A stretch of 64,000 nt of DNA from Dasypus novemcinctus (taxonomy: Eukaryota > Chordata > Mammalia > Cingulata > Dasypodidae), in NCBI RefSeq assembly GCF_030445035.2, contig NC_080699.1:4774001-4838000 (forward strand). Direction: 5' to 3'. The position numbers were made by a program, and so were the translations under genes. Shown piece after piece: positions 33,304 through 47,084 of the stretch. Position 1 is the first letter of the stretch, and each line of letters begins with the position of its first letter. Below the pieces are notes generated by a model. It worked only from the letters and a program-made list of their open reading frames with translations. It did not search any database and had not been told where the DNA came from.

Positions 33304-35284
33304 AGAATATATGAAAAGACAATACAAACCTGGTGAAAAATACTGGATTGATTTTTAAACTTTATTATTTTTTATTTATTTTTCTTTTAATTTCATCATT
33401 AGGAAAAATAAATCACAGATGAGGTGCATATATAATATAGTGTTCCTTTTCCTATATTACATATGTAAAATACAATAAAAATTCCTAAGACCATATATAA
33501 ATATCTAAGAATCCTAACTTTAAACATGTAACATCATGCAAGTATCTGGCTTTTGCAAGCCCTTCCTATTTCTCATGCCCCAATGATAGCACATTCTGAG
33601 GTGATAGTAATTCTCCTTTATTTACACAATTTTCTCTTTTTGTTTCCTCAGCAGTCACCTTCATGTGGCAGTAAAAGCCAAGGGTCTCTCAAACTGTGAG
33701 CAGTAAATCTCAGACTCCTTCAAGGTGGATAGAACGCAAGACACCTGGGCTGAGTAGGTGTTACAGCACCTGAAATTTACTTTCCTACTTGGAAGAACAT
33801 CTCAAAAGAAAGCAAATTATTTAGAAGCATGGAAAGTGTAGACTATATATTTTCAAATTCAATGTATCTATTTGGAAAAAAATATTTTTGCATTTCAGGC
33901 AATTTGAAACAAAATCCTCAGCATATTAAAATAAAATATTGCTTAGAAATGAAGCTAAAAATATCCAAAATTGTAAATAAAAAGTTACTTTTATTTACAT
34001 TTTGCCAAATTTTCTATACAATGCAAAAAAAAAGCCATGCAAACTTTTGAATTAATTGCATTTTAGAAATTCTAAGGCCATTTACCTCTGTCAATTAATT
34101 TAATATAAATCCTAAAAGTATAGCACATATATTATTGTATATTTGATAAATGTGAAAACTGAATAATATTTGTATTGAGAATAATACATATAACTGTAAG
34201 AGATCTCTTACAATAGTAAGCAAACCCAGACAAATCTAATGAGCAAAATCTTCCTTATGCAAGCATGCACAATCTCCATAACTGCTGGGGCAAGGGAAGG
34301 GAAAGATAGAAAAGAAAAGATGAGGATAATGATAGCCATCATGGAAAAATAAAATATTGGATTATTTATTGAGAGTAACTTCTAACTATTTAAATATCTC
34401 ATATAAATTAAGTCTTCCCCACACTGAAAATTAAGACTTTAGTATATTTCAATGGAGAGCATGTGTTTGCAGAAACAGACCTGGGATCAAATAATATCTT
34501 TTTTTTTTTTTTTTTTTAGCAGTGTACATGTCAATATAGCTGATCTTCAAAGCATAGTGTTGATGGAAAAATTGAGAATCAGATTAATCTGTTTAACATC
34601 AATTTGTTAACCTAATAACATTGTGGCATTGGCAAAGTTACTGAAGGTTTACGAGCATCAGTTTCCAAACTTGCAACGTGGAGCTTATTTATGAATCGGT
34701 GCCCTATGTTTGTTAGCTTTCCCCCCAAGGTCCCCAACTACCTCCAAGAGAGATTTATTCGTTTTTTTTCACATTCTGCAATTTACAAATTCTTTGTTTT
34801 GGGAAAAAATGGTCTGTTTACACTTTTATGTTATAGTTCTATTCTAAGATTTCATAGCCATTTTGATCATCACGGACTGTTCTTTGCTGTTAACAGCTCA
34901 GCAGCAGCGTCTCCTGAACCCTTACACAGAAGCAGTCCAATATGTTCTGACCTATCATCTCCGCAGGGCCTTGCCTCAACTTCAAAGGTAACAGAGCTTT
35001 AGACGCATATTTCCAACTTCGTGCTAATTTAGATAATAACTTGGTATTATACGTTTGTCATATTGGACAAAATTCATCATTCCCTTTTCTCAATCAGATC
35101 CTTCCTACATCTCTTCTTTTGTTGTTGATGTTGTTTGTAAAACCACTTTTTGTAATATGATTTTTTAAGCAACCAGAATTAAAACTTTAAAGTTGACTTT
35201 TTGTTCTCTCCCTCGGTTGTCCACTCTCTTGCTTATTCAAGTGTTTTTGACCTATAAATGTATGCTCTATCTTTTTGTCCTCTA
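33304..35284. other. Mostly unassigned DNA
   Basis: About 2 kb, AT-rich. A 19-base T-run lies at 34499-34517. At 34622-34690 'ggcattggcaaagttactga' then 'gcatcagtttccaaac' recalls the MIR core, weakly. Short plus-strand frames show no domains. Confidence 0.35.
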
Positions 35285-35720
35285 CTTTTTTTCAGAGGGG
35301 CTGCATATTTTTATTATTAGAGAAGTTGTAGATTTACAGAAAGATCATGCAGAAAATACAGAGTTCCCATATATCCATACACACACATGGAGTTTTCCCC
35401 ATTGTTAACACTGCATTAGTGTGCTAGCTTTGTTAAAATGATGAAACAGTATTCTTATAATTATTCTATTAGCTAGGGCATAGTTTACATTAGGGATTGC
35501 TGTTTTTAGTGTATAGTCCTAAGTTGGTTTTTTGTTTGTTTGTTTTAATTTTTACACCAGTAACTCACCTATAAGCTAAAATTTCCCCTTTTAACCATAT
35601 CCAAATATACAATTCAGTGGTGCTAATTACATTCACAATATTGTGCTACTGTCAGCACCATGATTACCAAAACTCTCCTGTCACCCCAACAGAAGTCAAC
35701 AGAATGACTTCCCCATTTCC
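35285..35720 (-). mobile_element. L1 3' UTR-like fragment, antisense
   Basis: 'agaagttgtagatttacaga', 'acagagttcccatatatcca' and then 'atatacaattcagtggtgct' plus 'attcacaatattgtgctac' form the reverse complement of a common L1 3' region. The T-rich left edge (35288-35294) would be the tail side. Confidence 0.6.
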
Positions 35721-37120
35721 TACCTCTGCCCTGGCCACTGGGAACCTGCATTCTAATTTCTTTGTTCTACTTCCTAATCATTGAAGCACCACTTAGGTCA
35801 TAATCACGACTCTTTTCCCCTGAGGCCCTGGGACTTATCTGAGGTCGGTGTGTGCTGTCTTGAGCTAAGTGCTGGCTCTTCTCAGACCACCCTGTTGCTG
35901 TCCACTTTGGATCTTAGAGAAAACACTTACATGCTTAAAACTGAGGCTGAGCCTATACCACCTGTGCTCTGGAGGATGGGGCAGAGAGCTTCCAACCTGA
36001 ACTTCATGCTGGGGCAGCATCAGTCCTCATCTTGAATAATTAGGTCTTTGGTTTCACTTCAATTATCAGTCCATAAAACTTCATGCCTCACTTTTAGGTC
36101 CCTTTTATGGCTAGAACTTTTGCAAATAAAATATAAGCATTATTGCTCCTTGGAGTTCATCCCTGGTACTCTTCTCACCTCTCCCGACAACGCTCTCCCT
36201 CAGTGATGTCGGAATATCATTTTCCCATAGAAATAATTAACACATAACAATCCAGTAATTGAAATTACAGACTTGTTGAAAATATCCAGAGATTGTATTT
36301 TAAAAGGACTACATTTCAACACATTTTTCATTCATTCACTACCACATAAATGTGAACCTACCTACTAAACTATTCCAAATATTAATACCACCTTGTCAAT
36401 TATTTTACAGGAAAGCTTTTCTAATCTTTCATTTATTTGCTTTTAAAGGTATATTGGAATCTTTGAATATATATCAGTCACTTAAGGTTTCACAAAAGCT
36501 TTAAAAATCCAAGTATTCATGTCTTTTAATTGTATCAATTTCTCTATAACCACAGAGATAGAAGTACAGATGGTTATGCAAACTATTTCTCAGAAAATCT
36601 AAGAAGATCTAAATAAAGCAAGATGACCTATTTAAATTTTTTTCCTCAATAAACAGTATTATTCCTAGATGGGAGAAGGAAGTATATAACATTTTTCTGA
36701 TCACATTTAGAATGTAGGGACATTCATATATTTGTGAGCGATTTGAACCCAGTAAGTGTAAATCTTCCCAACCAAAATCTCTAACACCAGATTAATCACT
36801 GGGAAGCAATTTCTTAGGGTAAAAAGTATTCATCTTTTAGGCTTTCTTTCACAGAAGACAGTGTGAGAAATGTAGCAAGGCTTGGGGTCCAAAAATTGAG
36901 AGTGGAAGCACTTGAGTAATGCTTCTCACAAACATGATAGTCTCTTTGGTGAATTTACATTTCTTAATCATTCATCACCCTCTGCAATGTAAAGGAGAGG
37001 ATATGTAGAAACATTTCTGAAAGAGAATACTATATGATCAATAAATTAACAAGTTCTTATGCAGAAAAGGGTTGGTTACCACCCAGCAACTTAGTCATCT
37101 TTCATTATATTACGCTATAT
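35721..37120. other. Unassigned DNA
   Basis: No supported gene or repeat. The frame at 35781-36035 has no recognised domain. Confidence 0.35.
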
Positions 37121-37302
37121 CAGAGGTTCTAAAAATTTAACTTTCATCAGAATCACTTAGAGGGCTTATTAAAATACAGATTGCTAGGGTCCAGTCTCAG
37201 AGTTTCAGATTCAGTGTGTCTGGACGTGGATTCTATATTTGTAACAAGTTTCCAAACGATGATGATATGGCTGGTCCAGAGTTGAGTTTGAAGACCACCG
37301 CT
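37121..37302 (+). mobile_element. MER5A-like hAT MITE
   Basis: It starts CAGAGGTTCT and ends AAGACCACCGCT, imperfect inverted ends. Between them are 'catcagaatcacttagaggg', 'ttaaaatacagattgctagg' and 'agtttcagattcagtgtgtc', the classic MER5A order. No coding capacity; the 8-bp duplication is not preserved. Confidence 0.85.
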
Positions 37303-39420
37303 TCCCATTAGTGGGTTAACACACGTGTTCACGTCTCGTAACTTTGTATGTTGGTTGTGACAGCTCTTTTCCAGTTAGAATTTAGATTCAGGTCAATTCC
37401 ATGTGTCTTATTCTGAGACCCAAGATGAAGAGCCAGCCCCTACCTAAGAAATGCTCTTCTATTGTTGGCAGGCAAAAACACAAAAGAGCTCAAGACCAAC
37501 CACGGAATGACATTTAACGCTGAAGTCACATTGTCAAATACCCCACTGTCATTAAGCACCTTTCATGCCCAAACCAAACCAAAAGTCAGTGTTGACAAAG
37601 TTGAGCATGTATTTGTTCCCCAGATGCAAGAGAAAGTTACTTGACAATGAGTAGGTGTATATAATTCTATTACAAGGAAGGAATTATAATCCAGTCGTCC
37701 CCAACCATCTGTTTGTAAATTCTCTCCATTAGTATAAAATAATCAAGATATTCAAAAGGGCCATACAATGTAAAAGGAAGGTGTGGTTTTGATACCTCTA
37801 ACAGGTGTCAAGGTCAAGTTTCTGTAAGGTAGGATTTTAGGCATAGCAAGAGGGGAATGTCTTCCATTCATAAAGTAATATCCAAGTTGACATATTAAGA
37901 AAACAGTAACATAACTTATCCATTGTCAGATATGTATAAACCTTGTATATTGCCATTGTTTTTTATTTGTTTGTTTCTTTGCCCATTCAGCTATGGACCA
38001 TTAGTGAATATAATTTTTATCTTTCTACCTTTTATATCAACTTTTGCAACCAAATGCAATAACCAAGACAGATATGGCTAAAATTCAAAAGTCAGAATAA
38101 AATATTATCTTCAACTCTTGACCCGGAGGCACAATTAAATCCATCCCACTCATGATTTAAGAGATTTTTAAAATTTATTTCAGTTGCAAGAAAAAAAGAG
38201 ATGATATTTAGGTTTGTAACCCAAAGATGTCTTTCCTTTGCATTCAGTTCAATATAAGGTTTATATTCTTGACAACTGTGAATAATTGTCACCGTTTGTT
38301 TTGTCTTCTGTCTCATAAACAAACATTAGACTGTTGCCTTTCAAATAGCACACAATATCTGTATAGGTATACACTGTTAACAAATTCTCGGAAACACGAC
38401 TGCCTAGCCAAGCCTAATCTACCTAACAATGCTGTCAATTAGCAAAGCACATTGTTTAGGGAGATCAATAAGTTCCTATTTGCAGGTCCAAATTCAGCAT
38501 GTCTTCAAGCCCCAATAAAGATGTCCTGCCAGTGTCTTTCTCCTCCCAAAGGAAAATAACAATATTCTTAAAATATCAAAGGAAGAAAGTTGTTTTAATA
38601 TAGTAATCCCAAGAGACCTGGGTAAATATATATTGTGTTTATTTGATATTCAGTCATACTCCAGTAATATTTCTACTACCCAATCTTTTATTTAATTTCC
38701 TCCTGACCCTTACTTGCACTATACTATATATTTCATTTCAAACTCAGAGAAATAAATAAGTCAAATTCTCTTAGCCCATGAATTTCATAGCTATTCTTTG
38801 CTGCCAGTAAATCTTCTTTTTTAGTTTTACTTGTCACATCAGGGCCATAAGCCAGAACTGGGAAACATGGCACTGCCCCTTCCAGGATGATCAGCAGTCT
38901 CTCACCTATACTTGGAAATGAATTATTAAGAGGGCTGTTGTTTAAAAAAAGAAAACTATCTCAAACATAATATTGTAAAGGGCTAGAAGAATTGAATTTT
39001 CCATATAGCAAATACAGGGTTGTTTTCTTCCCCTCAAGTGAAGGCCAGTGACAATGAGAATAAGAATAGCCATTTGGTACAAAGTGGGAAGTTGTCATCA
39101 TAATTTAGGGCCAATGAGAAGGAAAGAACCAAACACCCCTCAGGCCATGGTACAGAGGAAGTGATCCTGGCAGCCGAATCAGTAAGATTTCCATAGATTC
39201 AGGGTCAGGAGGGGAAGACGTTTCTGATATTTCGTGAAATCCACTGTACAGTCCTGTATTTCTCATAGCAACTAGACAGATGGACATCGTACTCTTAAAT
39301 GTGATCTTAAGAGACCTACTTTAGGAGTAGTTTCTATCCTTTTTCTCCTGCTCAGATTTTAAAATTTAAAACTTATTTGCTTATTTTAAAAAGTGTGCAT
39401 TCCAATAATTAAAATCATTT
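37303..39420. other. Unassigned DNA
   Basis: About 2.1 kb without supported genes or named repeats. A short plus frame at 37462-37644 has no recognisable domain. Confidence 0.35.
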
Positions 39421-40140
39421 GAATAAAAAGCGGCAGCTCCTTCAGCCTCGTCTTCCAGCTGGCAGGATGCCTTGGGCCAGCTTGGCTTCCCTCTGGCTTC
39501 ACCATGGTCCCAGCAGCCTCTCCTCCCCGACCAGGCTCTTCTTTTCATCCCCTGCAGCCAGCCAGGCAGGTGGGGAGGCAGGCAGGGCCTGGCTTGGAGC
39601 AGCTCTCCATTCCTCGAGGGAAAAGGGACAGCACAGTGACTTGCACTTGGTGGAAGCTCTTTGCATCTTCCCAGGCTAACTGCTGAAAGAAGTGCAAGGA
39701 GAAGCCCATGCTTCTGGAATAGTCAGGGCACGCTGGCGGGGCACGCCTCCGTTCATGTCGCCTGCTGGCTCGTCCTCGTTGATCGTTTCTTTTGAAGGCT
39801 GTGGGTTTCTCTTGTGTTTCTGCCTTCTTCAGTTTTAATTTGCTGGTTTTCCTTTCTCAGCCAAATCGGGTTTGTCAGGTCCGCTAGGGGAAGAGGAAGT
39901 GGAGTTACACTTTTTCCTGGTGTCTTCTTGACCTCAATAGTATAAACTCACAATTCAGTATTTTGCTGGTGGTAGTTGCTCACTCTGCCTTTTTCACCAT
40001 CATATGAGGTCCCTTCTCCCCATCTTCCTCGTGAAATACTGACTATTAATTCAGTACCATTACGCAGTGAAGCAAGCCCACTTTCAGGGAAATCCACCTC
40101 AAGTTCAATAGTTTTTCTCCAACTACCCAAGTGTAAGCAA
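39421..40140 (-). pseudogene. Possible processed-pseudogene fragment, unidentified
   Basis: A GC-richer block in AT-rich surroundings. On the minus strand, 40130-39948 reads without stops and looks protein-like: KTIELEVDFPESGL, then RNGTELIVSISRGRW and GTSYDGEK. After a stop, further lysine- and proline-rich reading continues (KKTPGKS, ADLTNP). The rest (39421-39900) could be a 3' UTR. I cannot name the parent gene and see no poly(A) tail at the low-coordinate end. It may also be unrelated unique DNA. Confidence 0.3.
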
Positions 40141-40559
40141 ATGCACTATATTAGTTTAAATATTAGTTACATAAGGAAGAGAAGTGTAATTTTTTTCCAA
40201 ATTCTGATGCATATTTCAAAATTGATTTGTTGAATTAACCATTAAATTAAAATGTATTGAGTCCGCACAAGTGCAAGTTAACAAGGATTCAAAGTCTCTA
40301 TTCTCAGATACTTAGAGAAGCAGATACTATGCAGCTCAACTTGATAAGTCATTGAATAGATTCTATTTATTCCCTACTGAGGTATAGTACCTTAGATGGA
40401 AGGAATTATATGTACGTGTGCGTATATATATTTATATACTATACACACACATATAAAATTCTTTCATATATATAATGGAAGAAAACTGATAAATGTCTCC
40501 TTTTCAACTTCCATTTGAAATTCACTGGGTTGGCTTGTGATATGTGTTACTTCGATCAA
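40141..40559. other. Unassigned DNA with TA/CA microsatellite
   Basis: A TATA/CACA-rich run lies near 40410-40475. Otherwise nothing seen. Confidence 0.4.
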
Positions 40560-40790
40560 GGAAATAAATAAACATTAATACTATCTAAGAAGTATTGACA
40601 ACCACGCACAATCCACCAGGCCTTCTTCTAAGTGCAGGATGTGAATTAACCCACTGACACCCACAGCACATCTATGAGGTGGGTTCCTGCAGTTACTGAA
40701 ATACGGAGATAATGAGGCCCAGGAAAGTGCCCTGCCTGGGCGACAGCATATGCGGCAGCATACGCGGTGGCAGAGGAGCACTTGTAGCTG
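40560..40790 (-). mobile_element. MIR SINE, antisense
   Basis: 'cacatctatgaggtgggttc', then 'tacggagataatgaggccca' and 'gccctgcctgggcgacag' follow the reverse complement of the MIR 3' half in order. Confidence 0.6.
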
Positions 40791-41374
40791 GGCAGCATGG
40801 CTTTGGTGACTACAGTCTTTCCTATTGGGATTTATTGCCTCACTCAAAAGAAATAAAAACTTGTATGAAGATATGTATACATTCAAAATTCGTATACACG
40901 TGTCTACTATCCTTTCCTCTTTGGAATAAAACATGCACAAGTCCATTCACATCTGAAAACGTAGAACCTGAGTGCTTAAGTAACATTGCCCTCATTAGTC
41001 ATCGATCATCAATAACTTGACACAAAAATATAAAATCTCATTATTCCTTTGGCTGCAGTAAAAGACTATGATACAAAGAAAATGATTCTGAAACATAGTT
41101 TTGGGTGCCCTACTGGTACTCATTAAAATTAAATAAGTAACAATTCACATGTCAACGATTCCCAATGTTAGACATCAACATCACTTCTTCGGATTTATCA
41201 TAATTACAGGTGCTAAAGCACACACACACAAAAAAAGAGCTGCAGCCAAGTTTGGGTAGATTGCAAAAATTGCATTTTTGGCAGTCCTGCTGAGTGATAA
41301 GTAAAAATATATTTTAAAATTTGAAGTATAGTTTGGTACGTAAATGAGTCTTGACTAAAATATGCCAGAAGATA

Positions 41375-41610
41375 AAGGAGCTAATATTTATTATTGAGTG
41401 CTTAGCATATGCCAGCTAAATTTTTATGTTTAGTTTCTCAAATACTCTTCACCTAGTTATGTAAATTTTGTACTATTGTTATTTCCATTTTACATATTTT
41501 ACCTTTTTCTCAAATCAAGGCTTAGATGTTTAAAGAAACCAAAGTCACAAATCAGTGAAATATGGGCTCAAGATGTGATTTTTGGATCTGCAGGACTTCA
41601 GATGTCACTC
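41375..41610 (-). mobile_element. MIR/L2-like fragment, antisense
   Basis: 'tattgagtgcttagcatatg', 'gttatttccattttacata' and 'aaagtcacaaatcagtgaaa' are in MIR/L2 order. Decayed. Confidence 0.55.
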
Positions 41611-41846
41611 TGTGCCAGACTCCCTTATTTGGGTTTTAGGGATATGGAGAGGGAAGTCCTATTTAAATACATGTTTTTTTCCCGGCGTGGCAGTAAATTA
41701 TATAAGAGTTGAGCATACTAATTCTGTTTCCTCCCCATAGATAGCCAATGCTTAGAATGGCTTAGTAATTATGTGGAACAAATTTCTGGCATCAAAATTA
41801 TTCAATAAGAGTTTACTTGTGTTCTTTCAGTGTATGTCTGGGCTTG

Positions 41847-42287
41847 TGCAATGGTTCCGTCCACATGTCAACTTGGCTAGGTGATGGTGTCCAGTTGTTT
41901 GGTCAAGCAAGCACTGACCTGATGTTACTGTGAGGATATTTCATGGATTTAAAAGAAATTGATGGCATCTACTGCTGATGACATCTACAATCAACAAAAG
42001 AGATTGGCTTCAGCAGTGAAAGAAGTATCATCCAATCAGGTGAGGGTCTTACAGGTCTCAGCAGTGCCAAAGAAGGATTTCTGTTACTTCTTCAGCCAGC
42101 CAACTTCTGCCGGGGAGTTCATGGAAACCTTTATCAAAGTGCCCACCTCACAGCCTGCCCTGTGGAACTTGGCCTTGCTAGTCCCCAGAGTAACATGAGC
42201 CAATTCCTGTAATGAATCTCATATTTATATATACTCAGGTACACACACCCTGTCGGTTCCATTTTCCTGGAGAACCTAAATAATACG
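41847..42287 (+). mobile_element. ERVL (MLT2-like) solo LTR, second copy
   Basis: 441 bp flanked by GCTTG at 41842-41846 and GCTTG at 42288-42292. It starts TGCAATGG and ends AATACG (CA changed to CG). It shares 'gtccagttgtttggtcaagc', 'aagcactg' and 'ctggagaacctaaataatac' with the LTR at 12237-12695. The frame at 41959-42198 is incidental. Confidence 0.85.
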
Positions 42288-42292
42288 GCTTG

Positions 42293-43329
42293 ATTTTCTT
42301 TCTTCTAGTCTATTTGTAAACTCTGTAGGGGCAGAGGTTAATTTGTAGACTTTTGTCCAATATAGAATCAACTAAATTCTAAGCCTTGGAACAGATCGCC
42401 GCAAAGACTTTAAGGCACAGTTGGGCCCAAGCCAGTTTCATTTCTGATATAGCAATTTCTTAGTGACCTTAACGAATTAATTGGCTCCCTCATTAATGAG
42501 TTGAAAAAATCTTGACAGGTGTTCTTTCTATAGTTGTATGTAACCATGGTTTTACCTCTGAAAATCATAATTCTAACAGTTATAATTTTCTAGTAATTGA
42601 TTTGAGAAATTTTTTTACATGATTATAATCTACTTCTATCTATTACCTTGAGTTTTACCTTGAGATGCACTGTTTAATTTTATTAAACATTCATATGTAT
42701 TTTCCTAACATAGGAAGTTAAAAAAACACTAAAACTTGCAGCATGATTCCAGAATTTATTAAGAGGGAGAAGTTGAGATGGGGGAATACAGGCAGAAAGA
42801 CAAACATACTATCTATTGTAATACAATGATAAACAATATTTTTATTTTTCTCATTTCTTTTTCTTGTTTTGAGGAGTAAGGACTTATTTTAATCATCAGA
42901 CAATCATATTAAAGCCAACTGCATAATTCTTTCATAAAATTATATTATTTTAATGAGTTGTAGTCCATAACACAATAGTAAATAGCCAAGTTCAATTCTA
43001 ACAGCCTGAAACTTAAAAATGAAAGTTAAAAACATCTAGGATATATTTAAATTTTCTTAACCTAAATCCTTACTGACCTAAGGATATCTAAACACAAAAA
43101 AAGACATAGAAGACAATTGTTCAATGTGACTATCTTCTTTGAAAGAGGGACTCTTTATATTATAAACATATCCATTGCAATTGAATCATAATATTAAAAT
43201 TCACTTATATACACCTCCTCAGAACTATTATTCCTTAAAAAGAGAAAATCATTATCAAAACCAGAGTAGAGAATAAAGAATTATGTATTAGTTTCTTATT
43301 GTTCAGAAGTAGAATAAATATCGGTCTGC
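42293..43329. other. Unassigned AT-rich DNA
   Basis: Nothing supported. Confidence 0.35.
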
Positions 43330-44120
43330 CAAATTTTCGACCCTAAAGGATGTAAGAGCCATGCCTATTGTTAGTCACCTCTCAGGGCCAGAGACTACTT
43401 TCCGTGGATTTTCATGCCACTTAACTACCTAAGATGGACATTAAATCAATAACGAGGGAAGCCAGCATCATGTGGTGTAGCTCTAGCCCGTTAATTCTCC
43501 CCTGGGGCTAAGGATCAGTGGGCTTTCGGATAGCCCTGGTGCCCTGCTCACAACACCTGCCTCCTCCACCTTCGTTTAAGAAAGAACTGCTCTCTCCCCC
43601 AAGGCAGGCAGGGCAGGGCAGGGGCAGGGAAGGCGGTTCTCAGTCCTCGGCCTACGAAGCAACGAGACATCACATCTTCTTAATATAAGCCGACTCTTTA
43701 GATAAATCCTGAGAAAAACCAGAATGGATGTGTCGAAGCCTCCTCTCACCGTAAATGAAAACCCGCAGCTGTCGCTGAGGCTTCTGGCAGTGACAGAACC
43801 CTCTGTACCACGGAGCCTCTCTATGCCTGTGAGAAACCGCTGGTATCTAAAATATATGTAACACGTACTCCTGATTCATTTAAACATTTGAAATGTAAGA
43901 AACAAAGGCAAAGGAATCCTGGTGTCGCTGGCACAGCAGGGCTGTTGCCGGTGTCCAGGCCAAGGGCGCAGCTCCCCTTTGCTCTCTTGCTGTTTCTACA
44001 CTGCATCGCCTCTCAGGGGCTGGTCCTGGCCACCAGAGGGGACCACTGCTGTCGTGCTGTGCTGCTCATGGGCTGTGTTGAAACTAAGCCTAAAACAAGT
44101 AAACGGCAACCCCATCCCCT
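43330..44120. other. Unique GC-richer block
   Basis: About 800 bp of higher G/C with GGCAGGGCAGGGCAGGGGC at 43609-43627. Overlapping frames exist on both strands (43821-44149), but none shows a domain, so I call no gene. It could be a regulatory or formerly transcribed region. Confidence 0.25.
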
Positions 44121-44709
44121 GCCTCCTTTACAAACTAAGACATGACTGAAGAATATCGTATCATAAATGTTGGAAACGAAATTAGTCCTTGTTTGAGAAA
44201 CATTAAAATGCTATTAATATCAAGTAAGATAGGAAACTTGCTCTCATCCAAAAACTTTGGGAAATTATGTGTTTTCCACTCTTTCAAAAATGTTGGAAGC
44301 TATCAATTACAAGCGTGTTGTAATCAATGTGTAACCTCAGTGTTTAAGGGCTGAAAGGTTTGGAATCTGATTAGTACTTTGCTCCTGGGAGACAGCTATA
44401 TATGAAAATGCATAAGGAATCATGAGAAATAAAGAAACCAAGACAAGACTTACAGAAATGTACAAGCTGTAAGGCTTAATTGTCTTCCTCAAAAGTTTCA
44501 GAAATAATGGGAGTGAAGGGATTATGGTTGTCCCTCTTTTTTTCTTCCATTCATTAAACAGATGGTCTCATTTTAATTATAAACTAAAGTATATCTGACC
44601 AATTAACAATATATTTCAATCTCAATCATCTGATACTAGACACAAAATTTAGTTTCATTCATTGACAAATTCAACTTGATTGCATTTGGCTTATTTACCA
44701 ATTTCTGTG

Positions 44710-44910
44710 AAGAATGGACAGCGTAACGGAGTGTGATAGGCTTAGCGTTAATCATGTCCAGGTTTGAACTCCAGCTCCAGAATTGCCTGTCTGAGTGTGA
44801 GGCCTGATGGAGATTTTAAAGATGATCTAGTGAAACCTCTACATTTTAGAGATGGAGAAAACAAAATTCAAAGACACAGACTACCGTGACCGAAGTTTTA
44901 CAGTCACTGT
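44710..44910 (+). mobile_element. MIR-like SINE, sense
   Basis: 'gacagcgtaacggagtgtga' and 'gtccaggtttgaactccagc' follow the tRNA-derived MIR head. The 3' part ('cattttagagatggagaaaa') is in the opposite sense to a simple MIR, so two fragments may adjoin. Confidence 0.5.
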
Positions 44911-46429
44911 GTTATTATAAACTTCCCCCCCAAATAAATTAAGTAACTATTCACCCCACATCTCCTTGGACAAAGGATTTTCCACTGTGGTGCACTAAAG
45001 TTCATGTTCACTTAGGACTACTGAGGAAAGATCAATATAGCCATAAGGTTGATTGAAGATAGCTCTTAACTGCACACAGTTAAGCGCTGCACTTCTAGAA
45101 AAGCTGTACAACTTTATGAATAAAACGTGAATATCCCAATCAGTGCTGGACACCAAATATGATGGCCATTGTCTTTCAGAAATTTCAAGAAAAGTGCCCT
45201 GAAAATGTGGCTAACATGAAGATCACCACAGGAGAAGAAAAAGTCTACCAGAGAAGAAGTGAAAGGGACATTAAACATAGCTCTGGGGAAACTCCACGAT
45301 TAGTAAGAGCTGGAGAAAAGGCAGGCAATGGCCCTAGGCTGACTTTCAGCTCCACAAATCTATGTGTGTCAACCCCTACTCCTCTCCTTCCCTGTTGCTG
45401 TGGACACACTATCTGTGCCCTAGGACAGCCCTTCCCTTGTACCTGCAATCCCATCTCCTCTTGGCTCAGTCACCCAAAGATGGCAGCACTCAGTTGCCTC
45501 TTCTCATTCCTTCATTGTTAGTTCTTCTAAGGCTGCTGAATAATTCCCACCAGCATAAAAATATGCGGCAATATTTCCTATCTTAATCAAAACATAATAA
45601 AACACAAATAAAATGTGAAATTCCCAGCAACAGAGCTTGAGTAAAACTTTAGACTAACCTCAAACTCTTCCAGAAATGCAATCATAAAAAATATCGAAAA
45701 GAAACAACCACTTTTTCAAAAAGCAGCAGCAACATTTTTAAACTGCAGGAATAGGAAGCAGGTCATGGGAGAGCAAAAGCCAGAAGAAAGCAGGAGTCCT
45801 TGGGGTAAGCTAGAGCTGAAGCCGGTGGTTGAGTGTTTGTTTTTAGGAGGATGTGTTTTTAGGAGGATCTGCTGGCCCAGAGCCTTGGTTTTAAGAAGCT
45901 AAGTACTTGGACAAGCTGCAAAGCAGAGGCCTGAGATTTGTAGGGCAGCAAAGAAACCTCCCTTCCAAAGCAGAGATTCTAGAAATTCAATATCAATTAT
46001 GTTGAAATGATATGACAGGAAATAGAGAAATTGTCACTTTTGAAACAAGAAACTATTACTTGCGGATGAGATGATTGTATATAAAGAAAAGTAAAAAGAA
46101 TTTATGGGCAAGTAATTACAATTAATAATGGAGTTTAACAATTTTATAGAATATAGGATATTTCCACATTTCAATTGAATTTGTATAGCCTGACAACCAA
46201 CACTGAAAAAGTATAATTATAATATATATACTATTTTAAATTGCAACATAAAATGAATGGCACATAAAAAATTTCTAACGAAAAAAGGAAATATATGTAA
46301 AACATGTAAAATTCTTTTGAAAGACAATACATAAAAAGGAAGGGATATATAATGTTCTTAAAATGGAAAACACAATTAATTAAAATAGCAATTCCACTGT
46401 CAGAATGATACATAGATTTAAAGCAATTT
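44911..46429. other. Unassigned DNA
   Basis: The largest frame (45159-45521) shows no recognised domain. No repeat assigned. Confidence 0.35.
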
Positions 46430-47060
46430 GAAATGAACTATCAATTTGCTTTTATGGAATTTGACATTTGACTTTAAAATTAAACTGGAATACCAAAGGC
46501 TTTTAAAGTGGAAAGGCACTCCTGAAGAACCAGGAGAGGAAATTAGTTCTATTAGACATTAAGGTTTATTCTAGAACAGTATTAATTAGGATAAGATGCT
46601 CTCAGTGTAACCATGAAAAAATAGACATATTAATAAAATAGAGATTGCAGAAGTATGTGTATGTGTGTGTATGTGTGTGTGCATATCTACGTATGTACAT
46701 GTCTTCAGATCAGAGAAGGGACACATCAATTAGTGGGAAAGATGAAGTGGTCAGTAAATTATAGCAGGACATCTGTTTTTATTCAAAGGGGAAAATGAAA
46801 CAGGATCATGACCTCAAAAATATGCAAAAATAAATTCCAAAATGATCAAGTCATGTATGTGGGTGGCAAAAATTTTAATGTTTAAAAAAATCTAGAAAAA
46901 TATCTTCTTATCTTAAGATAAGGAAACATTTCTTAAACAAGGCCAAAAAAAGTAGGGAAATTTTAGTAAAATTTTCATTAAACATACCATGAATAGAGTG
47001 AAGAATAAAGGCACAAACTAATAGAGAACATTTGCAAAAAATGAAACTGGTTATGATGTC
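46430..47060 (+). mobile_element. L1 ORF2 C-terminal fragment, sense
   Basis: Decayed ORF2 end: 'agacattaaggtttattcta', 'gaacagtattaattaggata', 'aaataaattccaaaatgatc' and 'aggaaacatttcttaaacaa' are in L1 order. A TG-rich microsatellite interrupts it at 46654-46681. Confidence 0.65.
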
Positions 47061-47084
47061 TTCATTGCTTTTTAAAATCTTTTT

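Noticed and set aside
43821..44149. Three overlapping frames in a GC-richer block
   Set aside because: Frames open on both strands at once are a composition effect; no domain or splice structure supports a gene.
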